From assembly GCF_026341825.1 (NCBI RefSeq), contig NZ_JAPENY010000001.1:2666001-2730000 (forward strand): DNA of 64,000 nt, given 5' to 3'. Position 1 is the first letter of the stretch, and every line of letters starts with the position of its first letter. The notes under the pieces are model-generated. The model was not told where the DNA came from. It did not search any database and worked only from the letters and a program-made list of their open reading frames with translations. This DNA comes from Streptomyces sp. NBC_00620. Its GTDB lineage: Bacteria > Actinomycetota > Actinomycetes > Streptomycetales > Streptomycetaceae. The position numbers were made by a program, and so were the translations under genes. Shown piece by piece: positions 16,719 through 24,503 of this stretch.

Positions 16719-17909
16719 ATGGACGGTGATCGCCGAGGGTGGCGCCAATGTTTGCTCGGTGGGGCCGTGTTCGCCGTGTGCATGGCCGGCACCACGCTGC
16801 CGACTCCCCTCTACGGCCTCTACCAGGAGAAGTTCGGGTTCTCCGAACTGACGGTCACCGTCGTGTACGCCGTGTACGCCTTCGGGGTCATCGGCGTGCT
16901 GCTGCTGGCGGGCAACGCGTCGGACGCCGTGGGCCGGCGTCAGGTGCTGCTGTGGGGCCTGGGGTTCGCGGCGGCCAGCGCCGTCTGCTTCCTGTGCGCC
17001 ACCGGGCTGGGCTGGCTGTACGCGGGGCGCCTGCTGTCGGGACTGTCCGCGGGTCTGTTCACGGGGGCCGCCACGGCGTACGTGATGGAACTGGCGCCGT
17101 CCGGCGGAGCCTCCCGGGCCACGTTCGTGGCGACGGCGGCCAACATGGGCGGGCTGGGCTGCGGTCCGCTGCTCGCCGGAGTGCTCGCGCAGTACGCTCC
17201 CTGGCCGCTCTACCTGCCGTTCGTCGTGCACCTCGCCCTGGTGGCCTGCTCGGCCACCGTCCTGCTGTGGCTTCCGGAGACCGTACGGGAGCGGCGCCCG
17301 CTGAGCACCGTACGGCCGCAGCGGCCCGGCCTGCCCCCGCAGGTGCGGGCGGTGTTCGGGCCGGCGGCGATCGCTTCGTTCGTGGGGTTCGCCTTGTTCG
17401 GGGTGTTCACATCGGTCAGCCCGGCGTTCCTCGCAGAGTCCCTGGACGTGCACAACCACGCCGTGAGCGGGCTGGTCGTCGCGCTGGCCTTCTTCGCCTC
17501 GACCGCCGGTCAACTGGCCGTCGGCTGGGTCGGGTTGGAGCGATCGCTGCCACTGGGCTGCGCCGCACTCCTCGCCGGCCTTGCACTGCTCGCGGGCGCG
17601 CTCCGGTGGGACCTGCTGCTTCTGGTGGTGCTGAGCGCGATCGTCGGCGGATGCGGGCAGGGGCTGGCATTCCGCGGGGCGCTGTCCGCCGTGGCCGAGG
17701 CGTCTCCCGCGGACCGGCGCGCGGCGGTCATCTCGACGCTGTTCGTGGTGGCTTACGCGGGCATCTCGGTACCGGTGATCGGCGTGGGGGTACTGGCAGG
17801 TCCGATCGGCCTCGAGGGCGCGGGGCTGGTGTTCATCGCATGCATGGCCGTCCTCGTCTCGACCGCGGCCGTCTACCTGCTCCGGCGACCGGTACCGACG
17901 AGGCCGTGA
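16719..17909 (+). CDS. MFS transporter
   Basis: About 396 residues from ATG 16719 (GTG 16695 is an alternative). There are twelve hydrophobic segments, the motif-A-like loop GNASDAVGRRQVL between helices 2 and 3, and the first-helix segment TTLPTPLYGLYQ typical of a Streptomyces MFS subgroup of putative efflux proteins. It stands alone between an unknown gene and a convergent DUF1801 gene, with no adjacent regulator, so there is no hint of its substrate. Confidence 0.88.
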   Translation: MDGDRRGWRQCLLGGAVFAVCMAGTTLPTPLYGLYQEKFGFSELTVTVVYAVYAFGVIGVLLLAGNASDAVGRRQVLLWGLGFAAASAVCFLCATGLGWLYAGRLLSGLSAGLFTGAATAYVMELAPSGGASRATFVATAANMGGLGCGPLLAGVLAQYAPWPLYLPFVVHLALVACSATVLLWLPETVRERRPLSTVRPQRPGLPPQVRAVFGPAAIASFVGFALFGVFTSVSPAFLAESLDVHNHAVSGLVVALAFFASTAGQLAVGWVGLERSLPLGCAALLAGLALLAGALRWDLLLLVVLSAIVGGCGQGLAFRGALSAVAEASPADRRAAVISTLFVVAYAGISVPVIGVGVLAGPIGLEGAGLVFIACMAVLVSTAAVYLLRRPVPTRP

Positions 17910-18059
17910 ACGCGTACGGACGCGGTGACCCACGTACACATGCACATGTCCGCGGATGCGGCCGTGACCCGGACGGAGTGCCGGGCCGAGTGCTGTCCGG
18001 CGGCGCGCCAACCCCACAGCGGCCGCGCCGTCAGAAGCCTCGCTTCGCCTCCGCGGCCG

Positions 18060-18431
18060 TCACATCCACAGCACGCCGTCGTCCTCGTGCTCGCGCACGC
18101 GGAACGCGATCATCCGGCGCAGCAGCTCGCCCGGCACAGGCCGGCCGTACGGGAGCTTGACCGAGCCCTTGCCGGTGGCGAAGTCGGCGAGGTCGGCGTC
18201 GAACGCCTCACGGGTGCTGGGGGTGAACACGACGTTCGCGTGCTTCGCGTGGCCGCTGACCATGAACAGGATCGTCCCGGACGGGTGAACCCACGCGGGA
18301 TGACCCCACTTGATCGCCTCGCTCGCCGCGGGGACCGCCTCGAGGGCCAGCGCCCGTACCTGCTCGAGCACCTCGCGGCCCGGCCCCGCGAAACCCTCGA
18401 TGTACTCACCGATCGTCTGCGGCTTTGCCAT
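18060..18431 (-). CDS. DUF1801 (YdhG-like) family protein
   Basis: 123 residues from ATG 18431; an in-frame start at 18461 would add 10 residues that look non-coding. TIGEYIEGFAGPGREVLEQV and EAIKWGHPAWVHPSGTILFM are typical of the DUF1801/YdhG fold, which includes the B. subtilis iron-chaperone-like protein. No role is certain. It lies just downstream of and on the same strand as the HTH regulator, and convergent with the MFS transporter. Confidence 0.8.
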   Translation of the reverse strand: MAKPQTIGEYIEGFAGPGREVLEQVRALALEAVPAASEAIKWGHPAWVHPSGTILFMVSGHAKHANVVFTPSTREAFDADLADFATGKGSVKLPYGRPVPGELLRRMIAFRVREHEDDGVLWM

Positions 18432-18511
18432 GGCGGCAGTGTGGCACCGCCCACTCTTCATGGCGCGTCTTCACGGCACGTCTTCACGGCACGGCAGAGG
18501 ACACGTAGTCC

Positions 18512-19372
18512 TCAGTCGGAGGTCGCCGTGGTGGACGCCCCGAGCCGCTGGCTTCCGATGACGGAGAGCAGCCGGAGCTTGTCGTGGTCTTCCGTGCCGG
18601 GGATCGCCGTGAACACCAGCAGCGACTGGGCCTGGTCCGGGTCGACGAGGGTCTGGCAGTGCAGGGAGATCATTCCGACCTGCGGGTGCAGGATTCTCTT
18701 GCGGTTGGTGTAGGAGATACCGACTTCGTGCCGGGCCCACAGTTCCGCGAACTCGGAGCTCTCCGCGCACAGCCGGTCGGCGAGCGCGGTGGCGTGTGAG
18801 CCGCGGCCTTCGCGTGAGGCGATCGTGCGGAGCTGGGCCACGTAGACGCGGCTGTGCGTCGGGTGGTCGTCCGGCGCATAGTTCGTACGTTCGTCCGGGT
18901 CGGTGAACCAGCGGTAGATGATGCTTCGCGCGAGCCCGGTGAATCGTGTCTGGTCGCCGAGCAGGGCCACTGCCAGCGGGGTCTGCACGATCGTCTCGCC
19001 GGTGGCGGTGACGACCTGCGCGGGGGTGTCCTCAAGCCGGTCGAGGATGCGCATCATGCCGGCGTTGACGTGGTCGTCGCGTGTGGTGCGGGCCGGTGCG
19101 TTGTGGCCGGCGAGGACGAAGAGGTGGTCGCGTTCGTCGAGGGTGAGCCGGAGCCCGCGGGCGATCGCGGTGATCATCTGCTCCGAGGGCTGTGGTCCGC
19201 GGCCGCGTTCGAGACGGCTGTAGTAGTCCGTCGACATTCCGCACAGCGCGGCCACTTCTTCGCGTCGTAGCCCGGGCGTACGTCGGCGCTGTCCCGGAGG
19301 AACGCCGACGTCGTCGGGTTGCAGCGCCTCTCGACGCCTACGGAGAAATGTCGCCAGGCCGCTCTGATCCAT
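18512..19372 (-). CDS. XRE-type HTH regulator with MmyB-like ligand domain
   Basis: 286 residues from ATG 19372. N-terminal HTH (RRTPGLRREEVAALCGMSTD, YYSRLERGRGPQPS) is followed by the MmyB-like domain (TATGETIVQTPLAVALLGD, RWFTDPDERTNY, HPQVGMISLHCQTL). In Streptomyces such regulators very often sit divergent to short-chain dehydrogenases and control them; the MmyB domain has been reported to bind fatty-acid-like ligands. Here it is divergent from the SDR/VOC operon, with a large perfect palindrome (19404-19458) between them. Confidence 0.92.
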   Translation of the reverse strand: MDQSGLATFLRRRREALQPDDVGVPPGQRRRTPGLRREEVAALCGMSTDYYSRLERGRGPQPSEQMITAIARGLRLTLDERDHLFVLAGHNAPARTTRDDHVNAGMMRILDRLEDTPAQVVTATGETIVQTPLAVALLGDQTRFTGLARSIIYRWFTDPDERTNYAPDDHPTHSRVYVAQLRTIASREGRGSHATALADRLCAESSEFAELWARHEVGISYTNRKRILHPQVGMISLHCQTLVDPDQAQSLLVFTAIPGTEDHDKLRLLSVIGSQRLGASTTATSD

Positions 19373-19403
19373 ATCGACACTGTGCCTCACCCGGATACGG
19401 CTA

Positions 19404-19458
19404 TCCACTGTCTGCCGGTCCCAGGCTGAGCCTCAGCCTGGGACCGGCAGACAGTGGA
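19404..19458. repeat. 55-bp perfect palindrome (27-bp arms, 1-nt centre)
   Basis: Arms 19404-19430 and 19432-19458 are exact reverse complements around a single C at 19431. It lies 32 bases before the regulator's start codon and 108 bases before the first SDR gene. Being between divergent starts it is not a terminator. It could be an operator for a multimer of the MmyB-type regulator, or a cruciform or transcript hairpin in either leader. Confidence 0.9.
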
Positions 19459-19565
19459 CAGGCAGGCACTGGATGGCTTCTCGGATCGCGCGTCAACTGG
19501 TCATCGGGTTCGGCACAGCATCCCCGTTTCGGAGCGAACCCCTGTTGAGCGACCAAGGAGTCATC

Positions 19566-20327
19566 GTGAGCACCACCCAGAAGATCGCCGTCATCACCGG
19601 AGCCAACCGAGGTCTCGGACGCGCCTACGCGCTGCATCTCGCCCGGGCAGGCGTCGACGTCGTCGTGACCTATCGCAACAACCGGGCCGAGGCCGAGGAA
19701 GTCGTGTCCGCCATCACCGACCTGGGACGTTCCGCCGTCGCGCTGCGGCTCGACACCAGCGTCGTGAACACCTTCGCGGACTTCGCCGAGCGGCTCGGCA
19801 CCGAGCTCCAGGCGCGTTGGGGCCGGACCACGTTCGACTTCCTCGTCAACAACGCCGGCACCGACCTGACCGCCCCGTTCGCCGAGACGACCGAGAAGGA
19901 CTTCGACGACCTGGTGGACGTACACCTCAAGGGCGTGTTCTTCCTGACGCAGACCCTGCTGCCGGCGCTTGCCGACGGCGGCGCGATCGTGAACGTCTCC
20001 AGCGGTCTGACCCGCTTCGCCGTCCCGGGGCATTCCGCCTATGGCGCCGTGAAGGGCGCGGTCGAGGTCCTCACCCGTTACCAGGCCAAGGAGCTCGGCA
20101 GCCGCGGTATCCGCGTGAACACCGTCGCGCCCGGGGCGACCGCGACCGACTTCGGCGGCGGCATGATGCACGACGAACAGGTCCGCAACTACCTCACCTC
20201 GCAGGTCGCCCTGGGACGCGTGGGCGAACCCGACGACATCGCGGGCGCGGTGACGGCACTCCTCTCGGATGCGAACCAGTGGGTCACCGCGCAGCGCATC
20301 GAGATCTCCGGCGGACAGAGCCTGTGA
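19566..20327 (+). CDS. Short-chain dehydrogenase/reductase (SDR) 1
   Basis: 253 residues from GTG 19566 with AAGGAG upstream. The cofactor loop TGANRGLG is at ~11-18, NNAG is in the middle, and the catalytic Ser-Tyr-Lys set is NVSSG plus YGAVK. The classical SDR length and the Arg after the first beta strand (TYRNN) suggest NADP(H). First gene of a tight operon with a second SDR (5-base gap), a two-domain VOC protein and a third SDR. Control by the divergent MmyB-type regulator is likely. The substrate is unknown. Confidence 0.92.
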   Translation: MSTTQKIAVITGANRGLGRAYALHLARAGVDVVVTYRNNRAEAEEVVSAITDLGRSAVALRLDTSVVNTFADFAERLGTELQARWGRTTFDFLVNNAGTDLTAPFAETTEKDFDDLVDVHLKGVFFLTQTLLPALADGGAIVNVSSGLTRFAVPGHSAYGAVKGAVEVLTRYQAKELGSRGIRVNTVAPGATATDFGGGMMHDEQVRNYLTSQVALGRVGEPDDIAGAVTALLSDANQWVTAQRIEISGGQSL

Positions 20328-20332
20328 GTCCC

Positions 20333-21103
20333 ATGACCGACCTGACCGGCAGGACGGCCGTGGTCACGGGCTCCGCCCGAGGCATCGGCAAGGCGATCGC
20401 CCTGCGCTACGCACGCCTCGGCGCCAACATCGTGGTCAACTACGCCTCCAGCGCGAAGGAGGCCGACGCCACGGTCGCGGAGATCGAACGTCTGGGCGCG
20501 GCGGCGATCGCCGTACAGGCCGACGTGTCCGTCGTACCTGACATCCAGCGCCTCTTCACCGAGGCCGCCGACCGTTTCGGACAGGTCGACATCGCTGTCG
20601 CCAACGCGGGTGTCGAGCTCATCGGCATCGATTTCCTCGACATCACCGAGGAGCAGTTCGACCGTCTCTTCGCCATCAACACCAAGGGCACCTTCTTCAC
20701 GCTCCAGGCGGCGGCGCGGCACGTCGTGAACGGCGGCCGGATCATCTACGTCGGTTCGAGCACGACGGCCGTGCCGGTCCGCGGCGAAGGACTGTACGGG
20801 TCGAGCAAGACAGCACCGCGCTACGCCGTCCAGGTCCTGGCGCAGGAACTCGCCGACCGCGGGATCACCGTCAACACGATCCTTCCCACAGCGATCGAGG
20901 GCGCGGGCGTGTTCACCGAGCCGGACCCGAACCCGGACCAACCGCACCACCCGGTACGGCAGTTCGTCGCCCAGCCCGGGCGCATCGGCCGCCGGATGGG
21001 GACCGTCGACGACGTCGCGGACGCCGCCGAGTACCTCGCCTCCGGCCTCGCGGCCTGGGTCAGCGGGCAGAGCCTCCTGATCAGCGGGGGTGCACTCCAG
21101 TGA
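20333..21103 (+). CDS. Short-chain dehydrogenase/reductase (SDR) 2
   Basis: 256 residues from ATG 20333. Cofactor loop TGSARGIGKA, NAG motif (VANAGVELIG) and catalytic Tyr/Lys in YGSSK with Ser in YVGSSTT. NYASS after strand 2 favours NADP(H). It follows SDR 1 by 5 bases, so the two are cotranscribed. The family includes 3-oxoacyl-ACP reductase-like and stress-induced reductases; the actual reaction is not inferable. Confidence 0.92.
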   Translation: MTDLTGRTAVVTGSARGIGKAIALRYARLGANIVVNYASSAKEADATVAEIERLGAAAIAVQADVSVVPDIQRLFTEAADRFGQVDIAVANAGVELIGIDFLDITEEQFDRLFAINTKGTFFTLQAAARHVVNGGRIIYVGSSTTAVPVRGEGLYGSSKTAPRYAVQVLAQELADRGITVNTILPTAIEGAGVFTEPDPNPDQPHHPVRQFVAQPGRIGRRMGTVDDVADAAEYLASGLAAWVSGQSLLISGGALQ

Positions 21104-21136
21104 CCTTTCCGAACACCCACCGATCGGAGTCCGACC

Positions 21137-21883
21137 ATGACCGCGACCGTGACTGACGCGTTTCGCACCCCCGCCCGGCCCGGCTGGGCGAGCCTCGTCT
21201 CGGCCGACCCGCGGACCGTCGCTTCCTTCTACGAGGCCCTGCTGGGCTGGGCCGTCACGGAGACCGACGGCCGACTGATCGCATCCGCCGAGGGCACGCC
21301 GGTTGCCGACATCAGCGATATCGCCACGGCTGATGGGCCCCCTGGATGGCTCGTCCACTTCGACGTCGACGAGCTCGACACCGCGCTGACCGCCGTCTCC
21401 AAGGCCGCGGGCACGGTCACCGGAGGCTCCGCCGTCGTCACCGACTCCAACGGAACCCGGTTCGCGCTCCGCGCCCCCGCCCCACAGCACCGTGAGCGGC
21501 GCCCGGCGCCCGGCACCCTCGCATGGGCCGAACTGATCACCGACGACGTCGACACGTCCGCAGCCTTCTACCGCGGGGCCTTCGGGTGGGAGCTCACGGA
21601 GCCGAGCGGTCCCCTCGGCCGTCGTGAGTGGCAGGCGTACGGCAGGTCGTTCTCCGGGCTCCTGCCCCGGCCGCCGGCGATGCCTGCCGAGACGCCCGCG
21701 TACTGGGACGTGTACTTCGCCGTCGATGACATCGAGGTCGCGGCGAAGGCCGCGACCGAACACGGCGGCACCCTGCTCATGCCGCCGACGCCGGTCGGGA
21801 TCGGCACGATCGCGGTCTTCCTCGACCCGGCGGGCGCCGTCTTCACCCTCGTCCAACTCACCATCGAGGAGGCTGCCGTATGA
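21137..21883 (+). CDS. Two-domain VOC (glyoxalase/bleomycin-resistance fold) protein
   Basis: 248 residues made of two VOC modules. The first runs from PGWASLVSADPRTVASFYE to ~residue 115 and the second from LAWAELITDDVDTSAAFYRG to the end (VFLDPAGAVFTLVQ). In this layout each half carries paired beta-alpha-beta-beta-beta units; the metal-ligand His/Glu pattern is incomplete, so binding or isomerase roles are both possible. It sits between SDR 2 and SDR 3 and overlaps SDR 3 by the ATGA quartet, so coupled translation is expected. Confidence 0.88.
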   Translation: MTATVTDAFRTPARPGWASLVSADPRTVASFYEALLGWAVTETDGRLIASAEGTPVADISDIATADGPPGWLVHFDVDELDTALTAVSKAAGTVTGGSAVVTDSNGTRFALRAPAPQHRERRPAPGTLAWAELITDDVDTSAAFYRGAFGWELTEPSGPLGRREWQAYGRSFSGLLPRPPAMPAETPAYWDVYFAVDDIEVAAKAATEHGGTLLMPPTPVGIGTIAVFLDPAGAVFTLVQLTIEEAAV

Positions 21884-22641
21884 CGACCAACTCGCGCGAC
21901 AAGACCGGCAAGGTCGGGCTCGTCACCGGCGCAGGATCCGGCCTCGGTGAAGCGGCCGCCGGACGACTCGCCGCGGACGGCGCGCGTATCGTCGTCGCCG
22001 ACCGTGACGCGGGGGCAGCCGAACGCGTCGCCGCGGAACTCCGTACCGCCGGACACCTCGCCACCGCGTTCGCCGCAGACGTCACGTCGTTCGACGACAC
22101 CGAGCGGCTCGTCGCTTTCACCGTCACGACCTACGGCGCCCTCGACCTCGCCTTCAACAACGCCGGCATCACGCCCGCCCTGGCCGAGGTCCACGACATC
22201 GCCCTCGACGACTGGAACGACGTCATCACCGTCAACCTGACCGGCGTCTTCCACAGCATGAAGGCCGAGATCGCCCACATGCTCGAGGCCGGCGGTGGGG
22301 CCATCCTCAACATGGCCTCCACCGCCGGAGTGATGGCCCACGCCGGGCGGTCCGCATACGCGGCCTCCAAACACGGCATCGTCGGACTCACCCGCTCCGC
22401 CGCGGTCGAATACGCGAAGCGCGGCATCCGCGTCAACGCCGTCGCACCCGGTCCGATCGACGCCCCATCGGCACGAGCACTCCCGCCGGAGGTCCGAGCC
22501 TCGATCGCCGCGAAAACCGCGATGGGCCGTGTGGGCCAAGTCGACGAGGTCGCAGCCGTGGTCGGCTTCCTGCTCTCCGACGAAGCCGCCTTCGTCACCG
22601 GTTCCGTCTACGAGGTCAACGGCGGCCAGACCCAACTCTGA
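21880..22641 (+). CDS. Short-chain dehydrogenase/reductase (SDR) 3
   Basis: 253 residues, start ATG 21880 overlapping the VOC stop. Cofactor loop TGAGSGLGEA with an acidic residue after strand 2 (VADRD) favours NAD(H). NNAGITPA, Ser in NMASTAG and YAASK complete the active site. Last gene of the operon; an istB scrap and a VOC gene on the opposite strand follow directly. Confidence 0.92.
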   Translation: MTTNSRDKTGKVGLVTGAGSGLGEAAAGRLAADGARIVVADRDAGAAERVAAELRTAGHLATAFAADVTSFDDTERLVAFTVTTYGALDLAFNNAGITPALAEVHDIALDDWNDVITVNLTGVFHSMKAEIAHMLEAGGGAILNMASTAGVMAHAGRSAYAASKHGIVGLTRSAAVEYAKRGIRVNAVAPGPIDAPSARALPPEVRASIAAKTAMGRVGQVDEVAAVVGFLLSDEAAFVTGSVYEVNGGQTQL

Positions 22642-22716
22642 ACGCCGCATGGGCGGAAGGGCGCCGACGCGGCGACATGGGCCGCGGCGATCGACGTGAT
22701 CCGCAAGCCCGCGCCG

Positions 22717-22827
22717 CCCTATGACGGCGAGGCGGGTCTTGCCGGTGCCCGGTGGTCCGAGCAGGATCACGCCCTGGCGGGCGTGGAGGAGGTCGAGCTG
22801 TCCGAGGTGCTCGACGGATCCATCCAC
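22717..22827 (-). pseudogene. Fragment of an IS21-type istB ATPase gene
   Basis: Read leftwards, the segment HLGQLDLLHARQGVILL followed by the P-loop GPPGTGKTRLAV matches the Walker A part of IstB helper ATPases of IS21 elements. Beyond ~22,717 the frame no longer resembles IstB, and no istA or terminal repeats are present. Its upstream end overlaps the last ~20 codons of the VOC gene at 22767-23219, so the IS remnant supplies that gene's tail. Confidence 0.7.
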
Positions 22828-23219
22828 ATGACCTGCCAGCCGTGGCCGTCGAGGTCGTAGAAGCTGCGTGAGTACATGAAGCCGTGGTCCTCGGGGCCGT
22901 CCGCCTCGGAGCCGCCCGCGGCGAGCGCAGCCTCAGCGACCGTGTCGACCTCATCGCGGGCTGACACGCTGAAGCAGTAGAGCGCCAGCGTGTGCGTGGT
23001 GGGATCGGCCATCGGCAGCTTCGCGAACTGCGCGAACGTCTCGTGGCTGAGCAGCATGACGGAGGCCTGCTCGCCGACCAGCATGCAGGCGGCGGTCTCG
23101 CCGGTGAACATCGGGTTGTAGCTGAACCCGAGCCGCGCGAAGAACGCCTTGCTGCGCTCGACGTCCGCCACGGGAATGTTCACGAACAGCATGCGACCGG
23201 CGTGTGCGGGAGTGGCCAT
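22767..23219 (-). CDS. VOC-family protein (glyoxalase-like), tail altered by IS remnant
   Basis: 150 residues from ATG 23219. MLFVNIPVADVERSKAFFARLG, PMFTGETAACMLVGEQ and YDLDGHGWQVMWMDP are typical of single-domain VOC proteins related to PhnB/glyoxalase. The last ~18 residues (Ser/Thr-rich, ending TPARA) are read in an alternative frame of the istB fragment, so the natural C-terminus just after MWMDP was replaced. The catalytic fold should be intact. It is convergent with the SDR operon. Confidence 0.8.
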   Translation of the reverse strand: MATPAHAGRMLFVNIPVADVERSKAFFARLGFSYNPMFTGETAACMLVGEQASVMLLSHETFAQFAKLPMADPTTHTLALYCFSVSARDEVDTVAEAALAAGGSEADGPEDHGFMYSRSFYDLDGHGWQVMWMDPSSTSDSSTSSTPARA

Positions 23220-23555
23220 GGTGGGTCTCCAGTCCGAGGTTCGATGATGTACGACGGGGTAGACCGGCCCAGCCTGCGGAACTCATCGGTGGATTTCGGA
23301 ACGCGCATCAAGCGACAGGCCGAAGCCGGGAGGGGAGCTCCCCGCGCACGCGAATTCGGGCCAGCAGTCGCGAACGGCGCCCCTCCCTCCCTGCGCCAGC
23401 CGATCCCCGCCGGAGCCACCGTTCTGACCGTGGCTTGCCCGCTTGCGTCGGTTGGGCTTCAACCCTCATCAAGTCAGGTGCGGCTAGCCAGGATCCACAC
23501 GCTTACTGACCTTCAAAGCGTGGTGTCGTGGGGACTGACAGCTAGCGACCCCGGC

Positions 23556-23947
23556 GTGTGACTGAGCACGCTAGTTGGCTGCTGAGCACCGGAGTTGGCC
23601 CCTTGGGTGCTCAGAAGCTGCCTCTGCCCGTCACAGCCTGCGTACCTCGCTCGGAGTCAAGGGCGCCGTTTCGGCTTCTCCTTCCACATGACGACGACGC
23701 TCGGCAGCAGGATGAGGGTCGCCACGACCATCAGCCACAATGGCCGGCCGGTGAGGAAGGCCACGATGAGCACGATCAGCCCCACCACACCCGCTATATG
23801 CGCCCAGAAGTCGGGCACCGTCAGACGTCGCTCACTCATGTAACCCCCTCTGAAGTTCCCGCTCCCCACGGGCCCGCACAGCATCACCGGCCCCAGCACC
23901 ATGGTCAAGTCTTGCTCGCAGCGGTCAACTAGCGTGCTCAGTCACAC
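23556..23947. mobile_element. 392-bp element with 22-bp perfect terminal inverted repeats, inserted in the IS630 leader
   Basis: 23556-23577 (GTGTGACTGAGCACGCTAGT and onward) is the exact reverse complement of 23926-23947. GGC stands immediately outside both ends, a possible 3-bp target duplication. It carries no transposase, only a 60-codon membrane-protein gene on the minus strand, so it would be a non-autonomous or cargo-type element. Sub-repeats of the end (CTGAGCAC followed by AGTTGG) recur at 23564-23598. I do not recognise the family. Confidence 0.65.
23657..23839 (-). CDS. 60-residue membrane protein inside the 392-bp element
   Basis: Start ATG 23839 with an AGAGGGGG ribosome site; a longer TTG/ATG start at ~23902-23908 is possible. 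The product has a short polar head (MSERRLTVPDFWAHIAG), two membrane helices (VVGLIVLIVAFLTG and WLMVVATLILLPSVVVMW) and a basic tail KEKPKRR. Codon use fits Streptomyces. No family recognised. Being the sole gene between perfect terminal repeats is unusual. Confidence 0.65.
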   Translation of the reverse strand: MSERRLTVPDFWAHIAGVVGLIVLIVAFLTGRPLWLMVVATLILLPSVVVMWKEKPKRRP

Positions 23948-23964
23948 GGCGGTATGCCGTGCTC

Positions 23965-24503
23965 ATGAGGTACGCGCAGGGTGGCGGGCTGACCAGCGAG
24001 CGCCGGGCGTTTCGTGAGCGACTGCGGAGAGAAGCGGCCGAGCGGTTCGCCCGGGGTGACGCCAACGCCGTCGTCGCCCGGAACCTGCGGGTTACTGTCC
24101 GCTCGGTGCAACGCTGGCGGAAAGTGTGGACCCAAGGCGGTCCGCAGGCATTGGCGTCGAAGGGCCCTGCCTCACTGCCGCTGCTGAGCAACGAGCTGTT
24201 CGCTGTCCTGGAACGCGAGTTGGACAAGGGTCCCCTCGCGCATGGCTGGCCGGACCAGACCTGGACCCTGTCGCGGATCAAGACGCTGATCGGGCGCCGG
24301 TTCCACAAGAGCTACACGGTCCAGGGCGTCGCGGCCCTGCTCAAGCGGCACGGATGGACCTGCCAGGTTCCCGCTCGCCGGGCCGTCGAGCGGGACGACG
24401 AAGCAGCGGCCGGCTGGGTGAAGAAGACCTGGCCGCACGTGGAATGGCCGTGGCGGCGCTCGACGCCTGGCTCGTGTTCGAGGACGAGGCCGGTTTCTCG
24501 ATG
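23965..24503 (+). pseudogene. IS630-family transposase, 5' part (interrupted)
   Basis: From ATG 23965 (MRYAQGGGLT) the product shows the N-terminal helix-turn-helix of IS630 transposases (FARGDANAVVARNLRVTVRS, then VQRWRKVW) and the winged-helix KGPLAHGWPDQTWTLSRIK. Near 24,440 the homology moves to the -1 frame, where DAWLVFEDEAGFSM supplies the first catalytic Asp/Glu region. The switch may be an inactivating frameshift or programmed slippage. The coding sequence is then cut at 24503 by the ISL3 element and resumes at 26211. Confidence 0.85.

Noticed and set aside
15315..18017. 900-codon open frame on the minus strand
   Set aside because: Antisense to three plus-strand genes including a clear MFS transporter; its translation has no family features and crosses the low-GC gene.
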